Shown here in pieces: positions 35,401 through 45,450 of a DNA stretch of 64,000 nt; positions within the stretch are counted from its first letter, which is position 1, and each line of letters begins with the position of its first letter. The stretch is from Welwitschia mirabilis. Its lineage: Eukaryota > Gnetophyta > Gnetopsida > Welwitschiales. The notes beneath the pieces were generated by a model that had not been told where the DNA came from, did no database searches, and saw only the letters and a program-made list of their open reading frames with translations. The position numbers were made by a program, and so were the translations under genes. The stretch lies in assembly GCA_051453625.1 (NCBI GenBank), contig JBOZIK010000001.1, positions 214,605,914 through 214,669,913 on the forward strand, in the 5' to 3' direction.

Positions 35401-36000
35401 TAGTTCCTCAGGTACAACATCATTAAACTCCTTCAACAATTGTTTAACAACACCTAGGTACTCCACTACCTCCTTCTTATCCTCTGATATCAACACGTGT
35501 TTCATAACAAAAGTGTGTACCTTCTTTGTCTTCTTTAAAGCCTCCTTAAACTTAGTTTTACAATGAGTCAATGTAAATAAAGCCATCCCCTCCACTTGAG
35601 AAGCTTTACTTTTGGAACTTCCTTTCATTAGCAATAAGGTGTACTTATTACCATCTTTCTGTAGCCTATATGTATTCTCTTTTCTATCATGTTGTACTAG
35701 AACATCAAACTATCAAGGTCTATCAAATAATAAGTGATAAACATACATATCTACCACATCAAAATATATTTTATCCTTACTAATAGCAAAAGGTACCTTA
35801 TAACATTTAGTCACCTAAATTTTATCACCTTCCTTAATCTAGCTGATTGAATATGGATTAGGATGTTTCTTCATCTTTAATCTTAAAATCTTCACATCAT
35901 CTTTACCAATGGTATTCTCATAGCTATCGCTATTAACAATGTCATTGAACACATAGTTGAGAATGGTGCACTTGGTTCTAAATAATTGATGTCGCTGTAT
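35401..36000 (-). pseudogene. Aspartic protease and linker relic of the nested gypsy element
   Basis: LFRTKCTI (about 35980) leads into the active-site segment, read as DIVNSDSYENT (35943-35911). In the family this is a D-G-G-S-C-type motif; here the catalytic Asp is Asn and both glycines and the cysteine are changed. Downstream are HPNPYSI, then VPFAISKDKIYFDVV (about 35795-35750), LLFDRP in place of the usual LGRPW, and the linker to RT, open from 35634 to 35377, with the LKEFNDVVPEEL block. Confidence 0.8.
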
Positions 36001-37321
36001 ATCATTCTTCTATTTTGATGTGAACATCATCATCCTTATCACATAACTATGGCTCTTGTCATTCTCAATGTCATCCTTAGAATCACAATTTTTGACCTCT
36101 CCATCTCGGCCATCATACTCCTCTTCCTTCTCATCTTCTCGCTCCATCACATGAATTGCTTTTCTAAGAGGATAGTTACTAGATCTATGGCCTGATTGAT
36201 TGCACTTAAAGAACTTTCCTGGGATGATTCTAGCATAGGGATTAGGGGCTTTTTTTTTTGTTTATTTTACATTTACTCTCCTTATTCCTACTTTCCTAGA
36301 CTAGATTGCCTTTATCATTAAGAGGCATAGTCTTATAAGTATTTCCACCATAATTCTTGCAAAGGTATTATGCATTAATCCTTTTCTACATCTATTATTT
36401 AGTCCTTAAAGCTAAGTTACAAGCTTTATAAAAAGTTCTCATCACTAGTGCTCCTATTCTATCTTTAATGACTGGTTTTAAATCCTCCAAAAATCTGGCT
36501 ACCTGTTTTTCTTTGGTCTTCCTCAAGTCATTCTGTGTTTTTAGGCTTGTGAACTATGCATAGTATTCACGTACAATTCTTTAACCTTATTAGCACCTCT
36601 AATACTACTAAAACAGAAATAGTTAATAATCAAGAGGAAGAAATGTTTTGATCAACAATTGTCTCATTCTTCTCCACATTCCAATAGGTGCTTTACCTTC
36701 ACATGTTCTTCTAAAGTGCATCCTCTTCTACTAAGTAGAAGTGCCATCCTTTAGCTTGCATGCAATCAACTTTATCCTTCTTTCTCCTAGAATCTTCATA
36801 TACTCAAATAAATGGTCTATGTCTGTGATTCAATCAAAAAAATCTTCAATTTTTAGATTACCATAAAAGTAAGAAATATTTATCCTTAATTTGTAATCTA
36901 TTTCTTTTTCACCCTGATCATTTTTTTTATAGCACACATTTCTTCCATGAGGTTATTCAAAATACTCATCATTTCCCTTCTCTAAATCATCTATTATTTC
37001 AACCCATCTTTCATGTCCATGAACTTCAGGAGCAGATCTGATGATAGGCTGCATGTGACCTATACCACCATTAGGCATTCTCCTGCCATAATTCCTGTTC
37101 CTGTTGGGATTATCAAGTCATGACTCCAGATAACCAAGGATCTCTTCTAGTTTATAGAAACATTGATCATAACTTTAAAGCCTGACATTGATCTAATTAG
37201 CCTAAAGCACTAATGTGTCAATCTCCACTTCAAGATTTGGGATCTCAGCCCTCTGATCATCATTGAAAGGACCACTGCTAACTCTTCCTGGGCCACCTAA
37301 TATTGAGTTATCAAGTAAACC
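36001..37321 (-). pseudogene. gag relic with degraded zinc knuckle
   Basis: The nucleocapsid region reads KFFKCNQSGHRSSNYPLRK (about 36220-36164). It is a CCHC knuckle (C-x2-C-x4-H-x4-C) whose first and last cysteines are now Phe and Tyr. Upstream, toward 37100, frames are broken; an acidic stretch (about 36140-36060 on the plus strand) lies between the knuckle and the protease. The gag start codon could not be placed. Confidence 0.6.
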
Positions 37322-37340
37322 TGCTTTGATACCAAATTGA
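37322..37340 (-). promoter_or_regulatory. Primer-binding site of the nested gypsy element
   Basis: The minus strand reads TTTGGTATCAAAGCAG directly after the 5' LTR end. Plant elements primed by initiator tRNA-Met have TGGTATCAGAGC here; one base differs in the core. Confidence 0.8.
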
Positions 37341-37560
37341 TGTAGCAAGAAAATGTTTAATATTAATTTTGATGATGATTAGCCTTCAAATACAAGAATC
37401 TAAGTCTTTATTCCATTCCCTTAAAATAGTACATAAGCCACTTATTTATAGGACATAATCCCTTTTAATAGAAATTCTTAAATAATGTAGAACTAAAGAA
37501 AAAGTAGGGAAATAATAATATATGCTAAATAGTAAAATATAAAAATAAAACTATACCTAT
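37341..37560 (-). mobile_element. 5' LTR of the nested gypsy element
   Basis: Collinear with the 3' LTR. Plus-strand landmarks in order: GATTAGCCTTCAAATACAAG, CCACTTATTTATAGGACATA, AAAAGTAGGGAAATAATAAT. The outer boundary near 37560 is inferred from where similarity to the 3' LTR ends. Confidence 0.75.
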
Positions 37561-37608
37561 ATAGTTTTGATCCTATTTTTGTGTTTAACATTTTTACATT
37601 GATTTTCT

Positions 37609-37708
37609 NNNNNNNNNNNNNNNNNNNNNNNNNNNNNNNNNNNNNNNNNNNNNNNNNNNNNNNNNNNNNNNNNNNNNNNNNNNNNNNNNNNNNNNNNNNN
37701 NNNNNNNN
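37609..37708. other. Assembly gap (100 N)
   Basis: No clear duplication flanks this one. The frame that spans it is mostly unknown residues and is not a gene. Confidence 0.9.
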
Positions 37709-37945
37709 AAAAGGGATTTTCATTAAAATTGATATCAAAATGTATTACATAGTTTAGAAACTCTATTAATTAAAGCTTAAAAAATGTGGGTTATAACAAT
37801 TTAGTACTCAATGATTCTGCTGCCATTGGAGAATAGAGTTTTGCTTCTGAAAGCATGTTGAAGATATACTACATCAAGGGCGAAAATCCTAAAAACTAAA
37901 AATCACCTTCAGAAAGCCTTCAAGAAAGCACTTATGTGGAGTAGC

Positions 37946-38009
37946 CATGAAAGAGACAATGCTCCTATGCATGGAAACATGAAAGAGACAATGCTCCTAT
38001 GCATGGAAG
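37946..38009. repeat. Tandem duplication, 32-bp unit, two copies
   Basis: CATGAAAGAGACAATGCTCC occurs at 37946 and 37978 with identical following text (TATGCATGGAA). Confidence 0.9.
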
Positions 38010-38142
38010 ACATGCCAGAGGCAAAATTACCCTTTGTCTACTGTCACATACCCTGAAATCCAAACTCTAGCTTTGCTACTCCACTCCACTATTACGAACC
38101 CAGTCACAATAATGCAAAACATAACATAGGAATTGAAAGTAT

Positions 38143-38233
38143 GATGATCGCTTTGAGGGGATCAAACCTTCATGTAATCACTTTGAGGGTGCTTAACCTC
38201 TAGTAATCACTTCGAGAGTAATTAGCTTTCAAA
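38143..38233. repeat. Triplicated LTR-edge motif
   Basis: ATCACTTTGAGGGTGCTTAACC-like text appears three times (near 38146, 38178 and 38204), in variants. The same motif, once, is the edge of the gypsy 3' LTR near 32380 (GTCACTCTGAGGGTGATTAG). Confidence 0.6.
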
Positions 38234-38452
38234 TACAAGAATCCAAGTCTTTATTTCATTAATTTAAAATAGTACATAAGTCACTTATTTATAGGACATA
38301 AGTGCTTTCAATAGAAATTCCTAAGTAATATGGGACTAAAGGAAAAGTAGGGAAATAATAATATATGCTAAATAGTAAAATATAAAAATAAAACTATACC
38401 TATATAGTTGTGATCCTATTTTTGTGTTTAACATTTTTACATTGATTTTATT
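38220..38452 (-). mobile_element. Third copy of the nested element's LTR
   Basis: Closely similar to 37380-37608, including about 50 bases beyond the inferred LTR edge (the GTGATCCTATTTTTGTGTTT stretch). Shared flank means this is a tandem duplicate of LTR plus flank, not an independent insertion. Confidence 0.7.
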
Positions 38453-41400
38453 TTTTATCTTTTATCTCAACCATTTTTCTCATGCTATATTGACATAATT
38501 TTACATCTTCAAAAGCTTAATCATCCTTTATTAATAATTAAGAAATTGCATGTCATTCTGTAATGAAAACTTTGGAGTAGTACACTTATGAAAATGATGT
38601 TAACTAAAGATTTTATAAAGCCATCTCTAATTAAGTGTGAGCTCTATGACTAATATATCCACATAAACAAATTAATTTTCATGTGAAACTCAAAAGAATG
38701 ATTAAAATGCCATATACATCAAATAACAAAACCCTATTTGTAGTTACTAGAAATGACCTTTAAGCTAATATTATCTATTCTTTGTGACACAAGATCCCAC
38801 ATTGACAAAGAAGAATGGAAAAAGAAGACTAAAATCCTACACTATCTATGACTCAAGGTGATCTTCATTATTTATGAAGATGATTATGAGGCTTTCATAG
38901 AGTAACTATTAGTTAGTAGGAGATTTCTTGAAACTAAAATTTTACAAGAGGGTGGCAGAGGCCTAGATATTAATCAGTTAGCAATAGAACACATGAGGAA
39001 AGCTTACTTTAAAATCTGGGCAAATGGAAAAGATTAAAAGATATGACATATGTGTAAAAATTGAGAGTCATGTTGAACCATAATGTTATTCTCTACTCTT
39101 AATCATCATATGTGTTAATGAGATAAGAATTTTGTAATGGAAATTACAAAGATCAAGCAGAAAAAAGTAAAGCATTACAGCATTACATTTATGAAAGGAG
39201 TAAATTTATCATCAGGTTTGTGATTATCTTTAGTTCTGTGTAGGGTTTCTAAGAGGCCAGCAGACTTATGACTCACCACACTCCAAACTAAGAAATAAAA
39301 GAGGGGAACATAATAAGGTATAATGAAGATGACAAAGATGCATTCATGTCTAGCTTACATGAGGCATGACCACATTACACATGGAGTGGAAGTGCTGATA
39401 GTTAAATCTTAATAACCATTTAATTATTATCCACATCACCTACATTTACCTTTTCTTTTAATATTCTCGTTGCTACATGGGATCCTAGAGCACCCAAGTT
39501 CCATTTGAAATTGATGATTTTCATGGTGTGGAATGTATGCTTCTATTCNNNNNNNNNNGAGCTTGCATTAATATTTAAGGAACGGGGGCATTAACAATAG
39601 GGGAATATTTGCCTTAGGAATCCAAACATCCTTCATAAACATAAGTTGTTATAAGTTAAGTTAAACACACACTTAAATATCTAATGTAATGGAACATTGA
39701 ACTAGATATCCTCTAAAACTTATTTCACTCTGATGTTGGGTCCATACCCTTTGGGATAATCAATGAAGGATGAATGCCATCTTGCAAATGTAATGTGATA
39801 ATGTGATGATCATGCATGTGTGTCCATGCATAATGGCATGTAGATCCTCCTCCTTAATTAGTAGGATGGGGTCACCACTCCAAACTTCATGATGCTATAT
39901 TATGATTTCCATATGAACCATAATAGCCATGCATACATGCTATGTAACTTATAAAAATTCCTTTTATGATTATGCATCTTGTCTTATAATATATATGGAT
40001 GGATTCACTTTTAATATTCTATATTTTTTATTTTAGGTAACTATGAAATCTCCTCATTATCACTCTTAATAAAAATGATTAATCATTGTATGAGGCTTTT
40101 TTAATTAACTTCCTAGGAAGATCCTTTCCATCTACTTAGTAATAATTTATTTATGTTTTTCTTAATCAATTGATTTCTTTGACTATTCTAGAAAGAAAAT
40201 AATAGTGATTTATTTATTATGTATTTGATTAAAATACCCTTTCATCTTTAGATGCCAAATCCTTTGGACAATAATTTAAACACTTCCTTTTAGAAATTCA
40301 TCTAAAATCTTACTACTCACCTTAATTTTTCCTTTGCAATATATATATGTATATATATCTACATTATATAAATATATAAAATATTTATGTTATTCATATG
40401 ACATTATAGATGTTAGATAATATTTATTTATATACAATGTTTATATAAAAATTATAGATACATTTATTTAGGTAATTAATTAATTATAATAATAGTCTCA
40501 TTTGTGGTTATTCCATTTATTTTCTTGAGCCAAATCTAAAACTTTGGACATATTTCACACATTTTTTCCTAAACTTGTTAGGCTTTAAGATGCTATATTA
40601 TAATTTGAAGTGGAAACTTCAACTACATTATACAAGCAGAAGTGTTAAATAAGCATTGAAGGAAGTACACAAAAAAGAAGTATAGAGTGGAAGAGACTTA
40701 TAATTTATAATCTTAGGATTGAGAAATTTCTACATAATATTATAGAGGTGAGTTTTACAATTTGGAGTGAGATATTGTTATGTTACCATATTTGATTTAA
40801 TAGTTTAGATTTAATAGTCCAAGATTATTTTGGTTTTGGTCAAAGTAAGGAGGTCATTGAGATTTTTTAGATTATAAAATTCAATGGTTTTCAATCATCT
40901 ATAAGTATATTCAATTATTATCTTAGAGTTATTTTTAAAAAGTAATTATGTAGCCTTTATCTAGGCTAGTTCATAACATTTTTTCTAATGTAGTAATCTT
41001 TATGACCTTAGGAAATGAGAATGATTAAAAGGTTACATATAACAAAGAAGGTTTATGAATTTGAAAGTTAGTATAAATATATACATACAACTTTTGGAGG
41101 ATATGTCATGAAGTCAAACTGATAAGGAGAGGAAGAAGAAAATTTGTAGAGGCTTGATCATTCCAGAAATAATAGATAGATGGTATTATCATAATGATTA
41201 ATATCATTGATTAATAATTTTTGTAAAAGACATTTTAGTTTATTCAACAATTTATATGGCATTGAATGAAGACTTATTTGAAAGAGTCTTATCATTTCAA
41301 GTTGTATCACATAGAAAGTAATTTTGAAGTTCTTAAGAAATGGATATTCAATTGAATTGTACATTTCAAGTTTAATCAATTAGAACTTTGCATCAACAAA

Positions 41401-41539
41401 AAATACAGTTCAAGGAAGATAAATTTAAGTTTATAAAGTAAAATGATTAGTCAAGACAAAAGTAGAAACTACATGGGAATATAGAATTGATGTAGTAAAG
41501 AACTAAGTTTTCTTATTTAAGTTTTGAGGATGAAGATTT
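38453..41539. other. Interior of the family-D element, right part; mostly unrecognised
   Basis: AT-rich, with a TA-rich block at about 40340-40470. Just before the purine tract, the words VETTWEYRID (about 41464-41493) and FEDEDF (about 41518-41535), in different frames, match the end of Ty3/gypsy pol (E-x-TWE, then an acidic FEDE stretch). No other domain survives. The minus frame at 41158-41379 is a chance frame. Confidence 0.45.
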
Positions 41540-41553
41540 TTAAGGGGTGGATA
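41540..41553 (+). promoter_or_regulatory. Polypurine tract of the family-D element
   Basis: TTAAGGGGTGGATAA lies directly before LTR copy 2 and directly after the end of the pol relic, the standard place for the plus-strand primer of an LTR retrotransposon. Confidence 0.7.
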
Positions 41554-41759
41554 AATCTCACATCCATATTTTCAAGGTCCAAAGATTTAGCTTAAAAACT
41601 AAATTAAAATAATTATAGAGTCCACAAGCTAATTTAGTTATTGTATTTTCTAGAATTATTATTGTAATTCATTTTATTTTATAATACCCAAAATATTATT
41701 TTTATTGTAAATTCTTGATAATTTAATTATGATTTTTAGTTGTTAAATTNNNNNNNNNN

Positions 41760-41940
41760 ATGTCAGTGGCAAAATTAATGGCTAAAGAAGTGGTTAAATT
41801 AGCGAATATGTTAGTGGTTAAATTAGAGATTATGTTAATGGATAAGTTAGTGGCTAAATTAGTGGTTATGTTAGTAAATAAATTAAAGGTTACATAGTGA
41901 CTAAAATGATGGCTACATTAGTGGTTGCATTAATATTATT
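41760..41940 (+). repeat. 12-bp minisatellite in LTR copy 2
   Basis: Diverged units of TTAGTGGTTAAA, TTAGAGATTATG and similar, matching the array at 28316-28480. A 10-N gap (41750-41759) cuts its left edge. Confidence 0.8.
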
Positions 41941-42972
41941 TCCCTTGTATAAATGTTGCACGTTTCTTTAAATAATATGTAAAATATTATTATGTGGTGA
42001 CTCATTTTAATTCTTTATTATAAATACATGTAGTAAAATGATAAGCATTATTATTTATTCTAATGAAATATTATGCACCTAGTGGCTAGACAAGATAATG
42101 ATTAAAGGCTATGTAATTCCAATCCCCTTCATCACCTTATTTTCATCATGGTGTTTATTCATCTTTCCATGTCTCTTCACATCCCTACATTATCTTACTA
42201 TGAATAGGATATCCTTATCCTCGCATTTCATATCTTGAGAAATATTTGTAATTAGATCTTAGTGATTTATACCTTAGAGTTTGGAAGTCTTTGAAATCTT
42301 TAGCATTTCATGAGTCTTTATCTTAAATTCAGGTGTGGTTTATGGTTTTTCATTTATTTTCATATATGATTCATGGCCTTATATTTATTTTCTTATATGG
42401 TTTTTGGCTTAGTTTATTTTCTTGTGTGATCCTTGGATTAATTTATTTCCTTATATGGTCATTATTTCTTACATTTCCTTCTGTCTTGTAATACTTACAT
42501 TTCTTAAAATCTTTTGTTAGTATCTTGTATATTGTATGGAGATTTCATGTTCTTTCCATATTAGATACACCTTGTATTATATTTTTCTTAGGATCCTTTC
42601 ATTACAAATCCTTACCCATCTTGATTTAATCTTTTTAATCGATCTCTATTGACATATGAAAAATTATAGAAATAAACTAGATTACTATAATTACCTCTAG
42701 CGAGTAAAGGGAGTAAATTGTCCCCTTTGGATATGTGCAACCAGATTACTATAATCTATTATGAAATAACAATAAAAGAAGATAATATGAAATGATGTCT
42801 TGATCACATCTTGTAATGGATTTTGGATTGTTTTGGTAGTATATATTGGATTATTTGGGCATTGAATTCTTGGATTATCTTAGTCACATCTTAATTATTC
42901 TTGGGATTTCATTCTTGTGCTTGGGAATCCTATACCTATTCATTCCTTATCATGGGCCATACTAAAAACTAT

Positions 42973-43072
42973 NNNNNNNNNNNNNNNNNNNNNNNNNNNN
43001 NNNNNNNNNNNNNNNNNNNNNNNNNNNNNNNNNNNNNNNNNNNNNNNNNNNNNNNNNNNNNNNNNNNNNNNN
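42973..43072. other. Assembly gap (100 N) flanked by a 96-base duplication
   Basis: The 96 bases at 42877-42972 recur at 43073-43168 with one G/A difference. LTR copy 1 has this segment once. The frame at 42901-43161 spans the gap and is not a gene. Confidence 0.95.
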
Positions 43073-43712
43073 ATCTTAGTCACATCTTAATTATTCTTGG
43101 GATTTCATTCTTGTGCTTAGGAATCCTATACCTATTCATTCCTTATCATGGGCCATACTAAAAACTATGAAGGTTATAGTTTTCACTTCATACTATTTGT
43201 ATCAAATAGGTAATAAAGTGAAGCCTAGAAAAGGTTGATTTATCTTACTGAGGAGGGCATATGAAAATGTTGAATATCTATCTAGTGCTTGAAAATTTTG
43301 TTAAAATGGAGTGATTTATTCATCATTGTAACTTGTAATTTGTTATATCTTATGGTTGAAATTTGATATATGATGTTAATATGATACTTGAGTTTACCTT
43401 AGAAATGAAAAAATATTTATTGTTCTTGTATAAATAGATTTTTTTATCTAGTTATCTTCTTTCCTGTAAAGTTATTTAAGAATTAAATTTATATATCTAC
43501 CTCATAGATAATAAAACATGATTTAAGTCACAAACAACTATTTTTCATTTATCTACTTCGTAGATAGTAAAATATGGTTTTAAGTTGTGGATAGTTACTT
43601 AGAAAAGGTATTTATGTTAAGAATAGTTAATAAACTATAATTTATAATGATTATTTGCTATCTTTTGTATTATGAGTTGAAGTGTTTGACTATTAAAATT
43701 TAGGACATTATA

Positions 43713-43840
43713 TTTTAATATCAGAGCATCATACTAGAAGTTTTTTGGCTATATATTTATGGATCTTACATTTTGGTATTAGAGCATCATACTAGAAGTT
43801 TTTTTACTATAGATTTATGGGTATTACAGATTTCCCATTC
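43713..43840 (+). repeat. Primer-site array after LTR copy 2
   Basis: Decayed TTTTAATATCAGAGCATCAT at 43713, a better-kept TTTTGGTATTAGAGCATCAT at 43771, then a third truncated unit ending GGGTATTACAG near 43828. The 58-base spacing is the same as in the array at 30059-30260. Confidence 0.7.
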
Positions 43841-44399
43841 ATTTTCATAATCCAAGGATTACTAAAATAATAAGTTTTTAAGATAATAATGGAAAAATAA
43901 AAAAGTAGATAATCCCTACTTCAACACCTATAACCTAGGATGAAGAAATTAACCAAACTTCTCATAAAAGTTTAAATCCTTTTATCACATTTAGACTTTT
44001 CCTAAGATTAGAAAACATTTGTAGTGATTTAGATAAATAATAAAATATTAAAAAAAAAGATAATAAATAAGACAAGTTTTTAATTATTAAAAAATAATAA
44101 TATTTGTAAAAAAAGTAGGAGTTAATTTAAGTATTTGCATGGATTTTTATTTAGAAATTTATGGAAAGATTAACTTAAGGTTATTACTTTTAGTAATTGA
44201 TTGAAAGATTGAGTTAATTCTAGAATTCACTATTGCTTATGCATGTTTTCTTATTTGAGATAGCTTAACATTAGATTACTTAACTTATCTTTGGAAATTA
44301 ACTCGAGCTTGATATAGATTTCTCTTAATTATATTTGTTTATGCAATAGTAATGATATTTGATCTAAAGTACTTTCTCTTGGAATTTATCTCATGTATT
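43841..44399. other. Short AT-rich spacer, no gene seen
   Basis: A-rich sequence, including a block at about 44028-44120. No reading frame or motif was recognised. Confidence 0.55.
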
Positions 44400-45450
44400 T
44401 ATATTTATTTATGAGATAATGTTATAATATTATTTACACCTAGTGGCTAGGCTTGAAAGGGATGGGTTAAGGAAACCTAAACTATCTGTAAGAATTAAGC
44501 CTTATCACTAGACCTACTATTAGTTCTATGTTATAAATACCTGAGTCCCCTAGTAATCAGAGTCATAGGTATATACTTTACAAATTGTAATCGTGTGGAG
44601 CTTGGATACAACTAGGAGTACCTTGGAGCTTAGCTAATAATAGATGTTGTTATTATCCTTCTTGTAAATGCTTGTATGAATTGTTTTTGAAATTCTTTAC
44701 TTGTATCTATACCTCATAAATTTCAAATGAATCCCATATGTTTTGTATTATTAAGTGTGTGCTAAAGTATTTATAAAACCTTATAGTCTTCTATTGATAT
44801 CTTGTGATTGTCTTTTATGAGTTGTAGAATATATGTTTTGTGCGAACCCATTATGAGAACCTTATGGATCCCAATCTACCCTGTTGTTAAGTGTTTGAAC
44901 TGAGTCTTGTTGACTAGCCTTGTAACCCTTATACATCATCATCTTATTGATCATTGATGTTGATGTTATGTTCGGTTGAGGTAACCAATTGTTCAAACCT
45001 CAGGGAGTGATACTCTCTGTTGTGAGTTCCATAGCCATGGGAACAAACATCTAGGATAAAAAGCAAAAGATACATCCACAATCATGATAATCTTAATCCC
45101 TCCTAATTGTGTGAAACTAGCTTATTTAACTATGTTATAAAACATCATTAAAGAATATAATTCTAATTCATGATTGGTTATAGTCATGTTCCTTGTGATG
45201 TAGTCTTCTATATTATTCTTGGAAACCCCATGCCTACTTGTTTCATTACCTTAGGGCACACTGGGAAGTATGTTAGATAATAGTTCTTACACCATAATTG
45301 TATGTACAGAAACCAATGTAACTAAAGATGCATGAAAGAGCTAAGGATGCAATGATTATATGTAACTAGATGTCATCTATTTATTTGCTTCAGTTATTTG
45401 TAATTTCATACTTTAGTAGTTGTAATTAAAATAAGACTTTATATGAGAGT
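44400..45450 (+). mobile_element. Diverged partial LTR of family D (copy 4)
   Basis: Shares with the other copies the TTTACACCTAGTGGCTAGG block (about 44427), a TATA-like TATAAATA (44532-44539), and CTTGGAAACCCCATGCCTACT (about 45219), followed by a GGGCACACTGGGAAGT stretch equivalent to the GGCCATACTAGGAAATG stretch of copy 1. The left part, including the minisatellite, is missing. Confidence 0.5.

Larger units (their letters stand above)
32353..37560 (-). mobile_element. Nested Ty3/gypsy LTR retrotransposon, minus strand
   Basis: A structurally near-complete but dead element. Reading on the minus strand: 5' LTR (about 37560-37341), primer-binding site (37340-37322), gag with zinc-knuckle remnant, protease, RT, RNase H, integrase, polypurine tract (about 32737-32716) and 3' LTR (32715-32353). 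Protein text matches the chromovirus-type gypsy order PR-RT-RH-IN. It lies inside the larger family-D element, so it inserted later. Every domain contains stops or lost catalytic residues. Confidence 0.85.
41554..43712 (+). mobile_element. LTR of family D, copy 2
   Basis: Collinear with 28103-30058. After removing the 100-N gap and its 96-base flanking duplicate, its length is about 1.96 kb, the same as copy 1. It has a polypurine tract on its left, as a 3' LTR should, but it is also followed by a primer-site array, as a 5' LTR should be. Confidence 0.8.
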
